Positions 33,863-42,072 of a DNA stretch of 64,000 nt are shown here, in pieces. Location: positions 124,001 to 188,000 of the forward strand of contig DATENM010000064.1 of assembly GCA_035275065.1 (NCBI GenBank), written 5' to 3'. The notes under the pieces were generated by a model, which made no database searches, was not told where the DNA came from, and saw only the letters and a program-made list of their open reading frames with translations. The DNA comes from Blastocatellia bacterium (GTDB lineage Bacteria > Acidobacteriota > Blastocatellia > UBA7656). Numbering within the stretch: the first letter of the stretch is position 1; each line of letters starts with the position of its first letter. Both the position numbers and the translations under genes were made by a program.

Positions 33863-33870
33863 CTGCTGGT

Positions 33871-34188
33871 TTATTTGCCCGGCTCGACCATGTCTGAGCG
33901 CAGGAACTGGTCGAGCAGCTCGGCGTACTTGGCGCTGCGCTCGGCGATCTCTTCTTCGGTGGCGGAGAGTTCTTTGCGGGCCTGGAAAAAGTCGTCGGCG
34001 ATCTGCAAGGCGGCAAGGATCGCGACGCGCAGCGAATCCACGGTCATCGTCGCGCGAGCGATCTCGTTCATGCGCCGGTCAACGTATTCGGCGAGGTCTT
34101 GAATATAACCGTGGTCGTGATCGCTGCGCAGATTGTAGGTCTGGTTGTAGATGACGACCTTGTAGGGTTGGCTCGGATTGTTGTCCAT
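33871..34188 (-). CDS. zapA: Cell division protein ZapA
   Basis: A 105-residue ZapA. The N-terminal beta domain has YKVVIYNQTYNLRSDHDHGYI and LAEYVDRRMNEIAR. The C-terminal coiled coil begins at TVDSLRVAILAALQIADDFFQARKEL. ZapA crosslinks FtsZ protofilaments at midcell. The position, after pheT and a ZapB-like gene, is the common arrangement in many phyla. Confidence 0.93.
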   Translation of the reverse strand: MDNNPSQPYKVVIYNQTYNLRSDHDHGYIQDLAEYVDRRMNEIARATMTVDSLRVAILAALQIADDFFQARKELSATEEEIAERSAKYAELLDQFLRSDMVEPGK

Positions 34189-34283
34189 ACTTTTCGGCGC
34201 TGCTCCGAGTTACGAGTTCGGCGTTGTCGCGTGTGCGACGGCAACGCGCAACGCCAGTCGCGCAAGCGCTGACCAGCGTCGCC

Positions 34284-34565
34284 TCACTTCTTTGCGGTCT
34301 CCAGCGCTTCGAGGTCGAGCACCGCGATGGCGTCCAGCATCGCTTCGACCTTGAGCTTGATCGTGTCGCGCTCGTTCAGCAAGCGCTCGACCTGCAATGA
34401 CAGCCGCTCTTTCTCGTCGCCCATCTGGCTCAATTCGCGGCGCAAGCTTAAGACTTCGCGTTCGAGCGCCTCGCGCTCCGAGCGCTCGCGCTTGAACTGC
34501 TCGATGGTGCGATAGATCTTGTCCTCAAGGTGTGAGAACTTTTCCAGCCCGTATATTCCGCTCAC
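34284..34565 (-). CDS. Short coiled-coil (ZapB-like) cell division protein
   Basis: A 93-residue protein made almost wholly of one coiled coil (FKRERSEREALEREVLSL, DEKERLSLQVERLLNERD) after a short N-terminal piece. It starts at GTG 34565 with AGGAGG four bases upstream. The neighbour of zapA and the all-coil structure suggest a ZapB-like role in the divisome, but coiled coils give little family evidence. Confidence 0.7.
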   Translation of the reverse strand: MSGIYGLEKFSHLEDKIYRTIEQFKRERSEREALEREVLSLRRELSQMGDEKERLSLQVERLLNERDTIKLKVEAMLDAIAVLDLEALETAKK

Positions 34566-34575
34566 TCAGCCTCCT

Positions 34576-34705
34576 GATTGCGGATTGCGGATTGCGGATT
34601 GCGGAATTCACTTCCGATAATCTCGTGTTTGATTGCGAATCGCAGGTCGCGAATCATTGATTCACTTATTCAATAATCCGCAATCCGCAATCCGCAATCC
34701 GCAAT
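34576..34705. repeat. Inverted heptamer repeat (GATTGCG x4 / CCGCAAT x4)
   Basis: Four tandem GATTGCG units (34576-34603) face four inverted CCGCAAT units (34678-34705), with further related words in the 74-bp loop. The right arm touches the pheT stop codon. Same period of 7 as the elements at 7292-7388 and 38485-38616. Confidence 0.9.
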
Positions 34706-36753
34706 CATCTCAACTGTGCGCCGAAGCGACTGACCATCAACTCGCGGACGCGCTCGTGCATCGCGGCGACCTCTTCGTCGGTCAAGGTGCGGCCCGCGCT
34801 GCGATAGGTGACGCGAAACGCCAGCGACCGCATGCCTTCCGGCATTCCCTTCCCGGCGTAGACGTCAAAGACCCGCAGCTCGACGATCTCAGGAATGCCC
34901 AGCTCTTTGATTGCTCGCTCGATCTCAGCCCACATCAGCGTGTCGGCCACCATCAGCGACACATCGCGCGCCGCTGCCGGCAGGCGCGGCAGGGCGCTAT
35001 AACGCACCTCGGCGGCGGGCAATTCAAGCAGCCTGGCGAACTCGATCTCGCCGACATAAACCGGCTGGCGGAACTTGAAGACCTGAGCGATGCGCGGATG
35101 CAGTCGCCCGTAACGCGCTACCTCTTCGCCATCGCGTATCAACACCGCCGACTGCCCGGGATGCAGGTATTCTACACCGGCGCGCTCAATTGTAAAGCCT
35201 GAGACGTTCAGGCTGCCCATGACCGCTTCGACCGCGCCCGCCAGGTCATAAAAATCTATCTGCCGCGCGCCGCGCCAGTCGTCGGCCTGCGCCGCGCCGC
35301 TCATCATCAGGCCCAAAAGCTCGCGCTCCCGCGGCCGCGGGTCATTCTTTGTCGCCTCGAATACACGGCCTAATTCAAAGAGCTTGACGTCGCGGCGGCC
35401 TTGATTGAAGTTGTGCTGCGCGGATTCGAGCAAGCCTGTGACCAGCGCAGCGCGCATCTCGCTCTGATTGACGTCAATCGGGTTGGCGAGCACGGCGGGC
35501 GCTGCGGCGCCGCGCCGAAACAGCGCATCGCGCTCGCTGTTGACGAAGCTGAAGGTATAGGCTTCGTCAAAGCCGATGGTCGTCAGGGCCCGGCGTGTCG
35601 CGCGGCGGCGATCTTCGTCCGGCAGAAATTGTCCCGTGCCGCTCCACGCCGGCAGCGTCGTGGCGACCAGGTCATAACCGGTGTGGCGCGCCACCTCTTC
35701 GACCAGGTCTTCTTCGCGATGAATGTCAACGCGGAACGACGGCGCGATGGCCGTAAGCGTCCGCGTTTCGTCGTTCACCTCAACCTGAAATTCGAGGGCG
35801 CGCAGGATTTCAGCGGCCCGCGCAATCGGCACCTTCAAGCCGGTCAGCCGCTCGATGCGCGCCTCGCGCAGCGCCACCGAATCGCGGCTCACTGGCGCCG
35901 GATAAACGTCGATCACGCCCTTGAGAATCCGCCCGCCGGCGACCTCAACAATCAGCTCGGCGACGCGGTCGGCGGCCCGCACCTGCGCGCCGAAATCAGT
36001 GCCGCGCGCGAAACGGTAACTGGCTTCGGTGTCCATGCCGAGCGCCTTCGCGGTGTGACGGATCGAAGCCGGGTTGAAGTAGGCGCTCTCGATCAACACG
36101 TCGGTCGTGCTATCGGTAATCTCGGTCTCTTCGCCGCCCATCACGCCGGCGATGGCGACCGCATGGTCGGCGTCGGCGATAATCAGGTGATCGGCGGCCA
36201 GCTCACGCGTGAAGCCGTCGAGCGTGGTGATCTGCTCGCCGCTGGCCGGGCGGCGCACGATAATCTTTTTGCCATGCAGGAGGTTCAAGTCAAAGGCATG
36301 CGTCGGCTGGCCCATCTCGAACATCACGTAGTTGCTGACGTCTGCGACGTTGTTGACCGTGCGCTGCCCGATGGCTTCCAGGCGATCAACCAGCCACTTC
36401 GGCGACGGCCCGACCTGGATGCCGCGAACGACGCGCGCCGCGTAGCGCGGGCACAGCTCCGGGTCGTGAATCTCGATTGCGGCGGCTGCGTCAACGGCCT
36501 CGTCGCTTTCTGTGAGCTGTGCGACTCGCGGCTTCAGACTGGTGCCGCAAATGATCGCCGCCTCGCGCGCCACGCCCAGATGTGATAGCGCGTCCGGGCG
36601 GTTCGAGGTCAGATCGACATCGAGCAAATGATCGTCGCCATGACGCTCAATCGATTCGACGGCGAGCCCCACCATCGTCAGGCGCTCGGCCAGCTCTTGC
36701 GGCTTCAAGGTGATCTCGGCCAGCTCGCTCAGCCAGGTGTAACTGATCTTCAT
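34705..36753 (-). CDS. pheT: Phenylalanine-tRNA ligase beta subunit PheT, without the EMAP tRNA-binding domain
   Basis: A 682-residue PheT. B1 (KISYTWLSELAEI), B3/4 (HPEYC-like DPELCPRYAARVV; LNLLHGKKIIVR; ADHAVAIAGVMGG), B5 and the catalytic-like core follow, and the C-terminal ferredoxin-fold anticodon-binding domain ends PEGMRSLAFRVTYRSAGRTLTDEEV. The usual EMAP/OB-fold insertion after residue ~35 is missing: the sequence passes straight from VGLAVESIERHGDD to LTSNRPDALSHLG. This is about 100 residues shorter than the E. coli enzyme. The ATG overlaps the stop of the upstream gene (ATGA) with no ribosome site, so translation is coupled. Confidence 0.95.
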   Translation of the reverse strand: MKISYTWLSELAEITLKPQELAERLTMVGLAVESIERHGDDHLLDVDLTSNRPDALSHLGVAREAAIICGTSLKPRVAQLTESDEAVDAAAAIEIHDPELCPRYAARVVRGIQVGPSPKWLVDRLEAIGQRTVNNVADVSNYVMFEMGQPTHAFDLNLLHGKKIIVRRPASGEQITTLDGFTRELAADHLIIADADHAVAIAGVMGGEETEITDSTTDVLIESAYFNPASIRHTAKALGMDTEASYRFARGTDFGAQVRAADRVAELIVEVAGGRILKGVIDVYPAPVSRDSVALREARIERLTGLKVPIARAAEILRALEFQVEVNDETRTLTAIAPSFRVDIHREEDLVEEVARHTGYDLVATTLPAWSGTGQFLPDEDRRRATRRALTTIGFDEAYTFSFVNSERDALFRRGAAAPAVLANPIDVNQSEMRAALVTGLLESAQHNFNQGRRDVKLFELGRVFEATKNDPRPRERELLGLMMSGAAQADDWRGARQIDFYDLAGAVEAVMGSLNVSGFTIERAGVEYLHPGQSAVLIRDGEEVARYGRLHPRIAQVFKFRQPVYVGEIEFARLLELPAAEVRYSALPRLPAAARDVSLMVADTLMWAEIERAIKELGIPEIVELRVFDVYAGKGMPEGMRSLAFRVTYRSAGRTLTDEEVAAMHERVRELMVSRFGAQLR

Positions 36754-38477
36754 TTGATTCGATAACCCTCTTCTTCGTTATTGAAAATCCAGCCGACGAC
36801 TTCGCCGATGCGAATCTCTTCGCTGCGGTAGGCTTCCATCGTGATGGCGGCAGAACCGCGGCGGTGGATGCTCTGCGCCGAGCGCAGCATCTTGCGGAAG
36901 CGCGCCTGCCAGCACTCGACATTTCGCGGGCGAAGATCGATCCAGCCGCGCACCGCCCACTCATTGATCGCCTCGTCGCTTACCGGCAAGCTCGGCTGTC
37001 CGGCGTACTCCGGCACGTTGACCCGCGGGCCGCGCAGCAGGCGGTTGCCTTCGGGCGGCAGCACCGGCACGCCAATCGAGATGATCGTGTTGCGCAGATC
37101 GTGATTGCGTTGCAGGTAACGCCACAAGGTCTCTGACACATCCTCCGGCGGCGCTTCGACGACCGCCTGCAAAGTGTGGTACTTCACTTTCAGCAAGTGC
37201 GCCTCGTAGAGCAGCTTGGTCAGCTTCGGCGGCCCAAGGTCGCCGGTCGCTATCGAATTCGAGTTCGTCTCATGTTCGAGCCGGCGCAAGGCTTCGATAG
37301 CCGAGCCGCGCAGGTAGCCGGCGCGGTAGCTCGGCACCATGATGGCTGAATCAATGGCCGCGATCACGTCAACGCCGGTGTTGCTGCCTTTGATTTCGAG
37401 CACGACGTTGTGGGCGATCTCTTCGGGGGTGACGAATTCCATCTGGTTGATTGACGTGACCGCCTCGAACTCGCCGCGCGCGAAAAAGCCGTTCTCGCCC
37501 GTGTCGACGCCGACCATCTCCAGCTCGCCGAGCGCCTTGAAACTGTCCTTCGGCAAGGCGAGCCGCAACTCGCCATTGAGCGCTTGCGAGCGCGGCGCGT
37601 AGGCGACAACAGGCGAATGCGTGCGGCGGTCTCTGAGCGATTGGTAACTGACTTTCTTATAGCCGATCATCGCCGCCGGCTTGATCTCTTTGACGATGGG
37701 GCCGCCCGGCGTGCGCGCCATCAAGAACATCAACCCGGTGTGCGCAAAGCCCACAGCGGTCTTCGACATCAGCTTGGCCGAGGGCTTGTCTTCGCCGTGC
37801 GTATACGGAATGTTCAAGCCCATGCCGCCGGTGCCGGTCGTGCCGATCTTAACGTAGAGCCGCGTGGCGACTTCGACCATGGCGCGGTAGAGCAACTGCG
37901 TGTGGCGGATCAACTGCGGGATCGATTGCGATACGAGCAGCGATTCGAAGGTATGCTCAAGCTGCTTGCGGTTCTCCCATATCTGCTTGAGGTCGCGCTC
38001 TTCGATGCGCGCTTCGATGAAGTCGAGCGTCTTGCGGACTTCGATGGAGTTCGTATAAACGTCCTGATAGCTGATCCCTGAGGCGGTGTTGACACAATCG
38101 ATCAACACATCGGGCCGCTGCTCGCGCATCACCTGGACCAGCATCGAGCGCTCGTAGGCGTCGTCGAGCGGCCCGAACAGGTCGTCATACAGGGCACGGC
38201 GGCGGCGCGCGCTCTTCAGCAAATCGTTGCGGTCGGCGCGGGCGAATTCGACACGCACAAACATATTGCCCCAGGCTTCGGCGAACTGCACGGCGGAAAA
38301 TTCTTTGCGTAATTCGTGGATGAGGTCGCGCACCTCTTTCTGATAGAGCGAGGCGATGACGATCTTTTCGGGGCGCAGGTCGCGCGCCACCTGACGGGCG
38401 ACCTGCGTGCCGACGAGGCCGGCGCCGCCGAGGATGAGAACGGTTTTGTCCAGAGCTTGAGTTGGCGTGTTGGGCAT
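36750..38477 (-). CDS. NAD(P)-binding Rossmann-fold protein of unknown function, between pheS and pheT
   Basis: A 575-residue protein. An N-terminal Rossmann fold starts with TVLILGGAGLVGTQVARQVA (dinucleotide loop GGAGLVG) and continues with KIVIASLYQ and DVLIDCVNTASG. The middle has GTTGTGGMGLNIPYTHGED, and the C-terminal half is helical. The closest analogy is short-chain reductase or saccharopine-dehydrogenase-like proteins; the substrate is unknown. ATG 38477 is chosen as the start because longer frames run through the inverted repeat at 38485-38616. The ribosome site is poor. It is translationally coupled to pheT. Confidence 0.65.
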   Translation of the reverse strand: MPNTPTQALDKTVLILGGAGLVGTQVARQVARDLRPEKIVIASLYQKEVRDLIHELRKEFSAVQFAEAWGNMFVRVEFARADRNDLLKSARRRRALYDDLFGPLDDAYERSMLVQVMREQRPDVLIDCVNTASGISYQDVYTNSIEVRKTLDFIEARIEERDLKQIWENRKQLEHTFESLLVSQSIPQLIRHTQLLYRAMVEVATRLYVKIGTTGTGGMGLNIPYTHGEDKPSAKLMSKTAVGFAHTGLMFLMARTPGGPIVKEIKPAAMIGYKKVSYQSLRDRRTHSPVVAYAPRSQALNGELRLALPKDSFKALGELEMVGVDTGENGFFARGEFEAVTSINQMEFVTPEEIAHNVVLEIKGSNTGVDVIAAIDSAIMVPSYRAGYLRGSAIEALRRLEHETNSNSIATGDLGPPKLTKLLYEAHLLKVKYHTLQAVVEAPPEDVSETLWRYLQRNHDLRNTIISIGVPVLPPEGNRLLRGPRVNVPEYAGQPSLPVSDEAINEWAVRGWIDLRPRNVECWQARFRKMLRSAQSIHRRGSAAITMEAYRSEEIRIGEVVGWIFNNEEEGYRIK

Positions 38478-38484
38478 AAGATGG

Positions 38485-38616
38485 GTTCCCGGTTCCTGTT
38501 TCCGGTTTCTGGTTTCTGGTTGGCGTAGAATCTTCAATCGCGGAGCACGAAGAACCAGGAACCGCCAGCGGGCGAAGCCCATCTCCAGCTAAGGGAACCA
38601 GAAACCAGAAACCAAT
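38485..38616. repeat. Inverted heptamer repeat in the pheS/Rossmann spacer
   Basis: Five degenerate 7-bp units on one side (GTTCCCG, GTTCCTG, TTTCCGG, TTTCTGG, TTTCTGG from 38485) face inverted AACCAGA, AACCAGA, AACCAAT at 38596-38616. Same period of 7 as in the other spacers. Confidence 0.8.
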
Positions 38617-38620
38617 CTTC

Positions 38621-39646
38621 TTATGCGAACTGTTCGAGGAAGCGCACGTCGTTCTCAAACAGCAGACGGATGTCGTCTATGCCGAACATCAGCGCCGCCA
38701 TGCGATCAATCCCCAGGCCGAAGGCGAAGCCGGTGAACTCTTCGGTGTCGATGCCAACGGCTTCCAGCACATTCGGATGCACCATGCCGCAGCCGCCGAG
38801 CTCGATCCAGCCCGAGCCTTTGCAGACGCGACAGCCCGCGCCATCGCAGACGTAACAACTGAAGTCCACTTCCGCCGACGGTTCGGTGAATGGAAAGTAT
38901 GACGGGCGGAAGCGCGTCCGCAGGTTCGCCCCGAACATCATCTCGACGAACTTTTGCAGCGTGCCTTTCAGATCGGCCAGGGTGATGCGGCGGTCTACGT
39001 TCAGCCCCTCGACCTGAAAGAACATCGGGTTGTGCGTCGCATCGGGGGTGTCGCGGCGAAAGACGCGGCCCGGCGCAATCACCCGCAGCGGCGGGCGCTG
39101 TTTCTGCATGGCGTGAATCTGAATCGTCGAGGTCTGCGAGCGCAAGGCCAGCTCCGGCGTGATGTAAAACGTGTCGGCCGAATCGCGCGCCGGGTGACCC
39201 GCGGGGATGTTCAGCGCGTCGAAGTTGTAGAAGCTGGTTTCGATCTCCGGCCCGTCCTGGATGGCGTAGCCCATCGCCACAAAGACATCTTCGATCTTCT
39301 GGCGCACCAGGGTGATCGGGTGCAGGTGGCCGCGGCGCGGGCGCGTGCCCGGTAGCGTCACATCGATCTTTTCGCGTTCGAGGGCACGGGCCTCGGCCGC
39401 CGCGGCGAAGCGCTCGTTGAGCTTTGTAATCTCGGCCTCGACTTCGTTGTTGAGCAGATTGACCTGCTGGCCGAAGGCGGCGCGCTCGTCGGGCGCCAGC
39501 CCACCGACGCGCTTCTTCTCGGCGGCGATCAACCCCGCCTTGCGCCCGAGGTACTTGTCGCGCAGGGCGCTCAACTGGTCAGCGCCGCTGACGGCTTTCA
39601 AGTCGGCAAGGAACTGCTCGCGTAGCTGGCTGAGTTTTTCGTCCAT
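38621..39646 (-). CDS. pheS: Phenylalanine-tRNA ligase alpha subunit PheS
   Basis: A 341-residue PheS. The N-terminal coiled coil covers residues 1-80. The class II catalytic core has TLPGTRPRRGHLHPI, the motif-2-like RVFRRDTPDATHNPMFFQVEGL, RFRPSYFPFTEPSAEVDFSC, GWIELGGCGMVHPNVLE and the final GFAFGLGIDRMAALMFG. The YVCDGAGCRVCKGSG insertion carries a CX4CX2C-type zinc-binding pattern. It pairs with PheT downstream. Confidence 0.96.
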   Translation of the reverse strand: MDEKLSQLREQFLADLKAVSGADQLSALRDKYLGRKAGLIAAEKKRVGGLAPDERAAFGQQVNLLNNEVEAEITKLNERFAAAAEARALEREKIDVTLPGTRPRRGHLHPITLVRQKIEDVFVAMGYAIQDGPEIETSFYNFDALNIPAGHPARDSADTFYITPELALRSQTSTIQIHAMQKQRPPLRVIAPGRVFRRDTPDATHNPMFFQVEGLNVDRRITLADLKGTLQKFVEMMFGANLRTRFRPSYFPFTEPSAEVDFSCYVCDGAGCRVCKGSGWIELGGCGMVHPNVLEAVGIDTEEFTGFAFGLGIDRMAALMFGIDDIRLLFENDVRFLEQFA

Positions 39647-39661
39647 AACCCCAAAAACGAC

Positions 39662-39725
39662 GAACGATGAATGACGCGGGCTGAATCAGCAGAGTGCCCG
39701 ATTCACCTCGCGTCACTCATCGTTC
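39662..39725. repeat. Inverted repeat between rplT and pheS
   Basis: Arms GAACGATGAATGACGCG (39662-39678) and CGCGTCACTCATCGTTC (39709-39725) match at 16 of 17 positions. The right arm lies 20 bp below the rplT stop. Confidence 0.75.
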
Positions 39726-39744
39726 CCGATTCGACCTTGAGCGA

Positions 39745-40122
39745 TCAGGCCGCGGTCTTTGCCGCTGACTCGATGGCCTGCTTGACGCGCCCGGTGATTT
39801 CCGTAAACGACGCCGGCTCGTTGACCGCGATGTCGGCCAGCACCTTGCGGTCGAGGTTGATGTCGGCGAGTTTCAGGCCGTGCATAAACTGGCTGTAGCT
39901 CAAGCCGTTGGCGCGCGCCGCCGCACCGATGCGGACGATCCACAGCGAGCGGAATTCGCGCTTCTTGAGCTTGCGGCCCGTGAAGGCAAAATTCAGCGAG
40001 CGCTCGACCTGCTCTTTCGCGTGGCGATAAAGCTTGCTCTTGGTGCCGCGATAGCCGCGGGCCAATTTTAAAATACCCTTACGTTTTTGTAGTCTCTTGT
40101 TTCCGCGTTTTGCGCGTGGCAT
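39745..40122 (-). CDS. rplT: 50S ribosomal protein L20
   Basis: A 125-residue L20 (MPRAKRGNKRLQKRKGILKLARGYRG, RSLWIVRIGAAARANGLSYSQFMHGLKLADINLDRKVLADIAV). It binds 23S rRNA and, in many bacteria, represses its own operon by binding the mRNA. AGGAGGGACTT precedes the ATG. Part of infC-rpmI-rplT. Confidence 0.98.
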   Translation of the reverse strand: MPRAKRGNKRLQKRKGILKLARGYRGTKSKLYRHAKEQVERSLNFAFTGRKLKKREFRSLWIVRIGAAARANGLSYSQFMHGLKLADINLDRKVLADIAVNEPASFTEITGRVKQAIESAAKTAA

Positions 40123-40137
40123 AAGTCCCTCCTGATC

Positions 40138-40220
40138 GGGTGTCGGGCGCCCGGCGTCGGGGGTTAGGTCTTGGTCAGCAACATGCTCGGCTCACCGACA
40201 CCCCGCACCCGACGCCGGGC
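40138..40220. repeat. Inverted repeats between rpmI and rplT
   Basis: Two arm pairs: GCCCGGCGTCGGG (40149-40161) with CCCGACGCCGGGC (40208-40220), and GGGTGTCGG (40138-40146) with CCGACACCC (40195-40203). The pairs cross rather than nest, so both stems together would form a pseudoknot-like fold. This could be a regulatory leader of rplT or another copy of the spacer repeats. Confidence 0.65.
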
Positions 40221-40234
40221 ACCCATTTGAATTT

Positions 40235-40438
40235 CTAGCCGCGGCCATAAGGCAGCATGCGCTTGACCAACGGCGCGTCAGCCGGGGCAACCGTGCCGTC
40301 GATGTCGAGCAGCCGTTTGCGCTTGGCCGTCTTGCTGGTCAAGATGTGGCGGGCGTGCGAATGGCCACGCTTGACCTTGCCCTTCGCGGTTAAGCGGAAG
40401 CGTTTGGCCGCCCCCTTGTGCGTTTTTAGTTTTGGCAT
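40235..40438 (-). CDS. rpmI: 50S ribosomal protein L35
   Basis: A 67-residue L35 (MPKLKTHKGAAKRFRLTAKGKVKRGHSHARHILTSKTAKRKR). AGGAGGAATA precedes the ATG. It lies between infC and rplT in the standard order. Confidence 0.97.
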   Translation of the reverse strand: MPKLKTHKGAAKRFRLTAKGKVKRGHSHARHILTSKTAKRKRLLDIDGTVAPADAPLVKRMLPYGRG

Positions 40439-40461
40439 TATTCCTCCTGATTCTTAAAAGC

Positions 40462-41022
40462 TCATTTAGCCTTCTTCGGCTGGAAGATGATAGACATATT
40501 CATGCCTTCGAGTCGCGGGCGCGCTTCGACGGTGCCGAACTCCGACAGGTCTTTTTCGAGCCGCTGAAGCAGCTCGCCGCCGAGCTCTTTGTGGGTGATC
40601 TCGCGCCCGCGAAAATGCACAGTGGCTTTGACCTTGTCGCCGTCTTTGAGCATGCGCGCCGCGTTGTTCTTCTTGAAGGCGTAATCGTGCTCGTCTGTGC
40701 CTGGGCGAAACTTGATCTCCTTGACGGTGATAAAAGTCTGCTTGGCCTTGGCCTCTTTCTGCTTCTTCTTTTGCTCGTACTGCCACTTGCCGAAGTTGAT
40801 GATGCGGCAAACCGGCGGCTGCGCCTGCGGCGCGACCTCGACGAGATCGAGCCCCTTGCCGCGAGCAAGCTCTAGCGCCTGCCGCGGCGCCATGACGCCG
40901 AGTTGTGAACCGTCTTCGTCAATCACGCGAATCTCTGGCACACGAATTCTCTCGTTGATGCGAACCGTGGGGCCGCGATCGCGCCGGTCACGAAAATTCC
41001 TTCTTCCTTGAAAGCTGCTAAT
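40462..41022 (-). CDS. infC: Translation initiation factor IF-3, likely ATT start
   Basis: A 186-residue IF-3. The N-domain has RINERIRVPEIRVIDEDGSQLGV; the linker has GKWQYEQKKKQKEAKAKQ; the C-domain has TVKEIKFRPGTDEHDYAFKKNNAARML. It prevents premature subunit joining and checks the start codon. AGGAGGAGCGACT ends directly at ATT (41020-41022), giving ISSFQGRRNFRDRR. The non-AUG ATT start is a conserved device by which IF-3 represses itself, so it is chosen over the ATG at 41064, which has no ribosome site. Confidence 0.92.
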   Translation of the reverse strand: MSSFQGRRNFRDRRDRGPTVRINERIRVPEIRVIDEDGSQLGVMAPRQALELARGKGLDLVEVAPQAQPPVCRIINFGKWQYEQKKKQKEAKAKQTFITVKEIKFRPGTDEHDYAFKKNNAARMLKDGDKVKATVHFRGREITHKELGGELLQRLEKDLSEFGTVEARPRLEGMNMSIIFQPKKAK

Positions 41023-41544
41023 AGTCGCTCCTCCTGAACCGTGAATGGCGGTTCCCTTCGACAACGTCTAGACGCATGGCGTTAGCGCACTCAGCCGCCT
41101 GCGTCATGAAAGGCTGCATCAGATCGCCCGGCGCGCCGCTCTCGAAATCCATGCGCATGCCGGGGCTGGCCGGCGCGTCTGTGTGACAGCGCCCGGCAAG
41201 CCGATTTGATTCAGTCCCGTGCGAACAACGTTCTGGCGTAATGGCCACGCTGGTCAGATCTTACGTCAGCGCCCCTGGCATCAGGCCGGCTATCAAGGAG
41301 CCGGCGGTCGTGCGAATCGCCAGAGGACTTCAGGAGCTGACGCAAAATAATGAAGCTCAGGCTCTCTCTATCAGTGAGCCGCCGAGCGATCATCAGCGAT
41401 TGCGGACATGCGCCGCAGCGCCTACCGTGTCAAAACCCGAAGACGAATGATAGCCTGCGCTTACCTGTATTGGCAAGCCTTTGCCGCGCTGTTTGCCGGC
41501 CTGGCATCGGCTAAGGGCCGGCAGTCGGCGCCCGCCGGGCGGCT
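41023..41544. other. Non-coding stretch upstream of infC
   Basis: 522 bp without a supported gene. It may hold the infC promoter and leader. Short frames exist on both strands but lack ribosome sites and recognisable sequence. No thrS precedes infC here. Confidence 0.4.
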
Positions 41545-41928
41545 TCAATTGGTGACCCCGGCGCGGGCCAGCACGATGCCCGCCCAGACGGCGACAAAAC
41601 CGAGCACCAGGCTAAAGATGACGTAGAGCAGGCTGCTTAATCGGCTGCCGATTTCCAGCAGCTTGAAGGTCTCGTACTCGAAAGTCGAGAAGGTCGTGTA
41701 AGCGCCGACGAAGCCGACGGCGACGGCCAGCCGCCAGTGCGGGTGCAGGTTGATGCGCTCAGTCACCAGCGTCAGAAAGAAGCCGACAATAAACGAGCCC
41801 GTCACATTGATGATGAGCGTACCGAGAGGGAAGCGGGACGGAAATCGCTCGCTCACCAGGCCGCCGAGCCAGAAGCGCGCCATTGCCCCGAGCGCGCCGC
41901 CTAAAGCCACCGCAAGATATTTGCCCAA
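41545..41928 (-). CDS. crcB: Fluoride ion channel CrcB (Fluc)
   Basis: A 127-residue four-helix protein of the Fluc/CrcB family, a dual-topology dimeric fluoride channel of the inner membrane. Conserved motifs are VALGGALGAMARF, PLGTLIINVTGSFIVGFF, and VGFVGAYTTFSTFEYE with the TTFSTF polar track. The start is put at TTG 41926-41928 because AGAGGA lies seven bases upstream and the protein then begins at the family position; GTG 41955 would add nine residues. No fluoride riboswitch is seen upstream. It is adjacent to the injection-system operon end but likely independent. Confidence 0.93.
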   Translation of the reverse strand: MGKYLAVALGGALGAMARFWLGGLVSERFPSRFPLGTLIINVTGSFIVGFFLTLVTERINLHPHWRLAVAVGFVGAYTTFSTFEYETFKLLEIGSRLSSLLYVIFSLVLGFVAVWAGIVLARAGVTN

Positions 41929-42072
41929 TCTCTTATCCTCTGATCGCTTCAGCACACCGGAATGAAACCCGCTTCAGACTCTAGCACAAAGTCAATGGCC
42001 GTAGTGACTCTGCGGCTGCCGAGCCGGCGATTGCTTTTACTGTGAAAGATCGCACTTGCGCGGCTGGGCCGC

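Noticed and set aside
35401..36585. Plus-strand frame of 394 codons opposite pheT
   Set aside because: It is the antisense shadow of a clearly recognised synthetase gene.
41241..41450. 69-codon plus-strand frame upstream of infC
   Set aside because: No ribosome site, no recognisable sequence, and overlapping frames of equal quality on the other strand.
41929..42072. Fluoride riboswitch upstream of crcB
   Set aside because: The conserved crcB-motif stem and pseudoknot sequences were not found on the minus strand.
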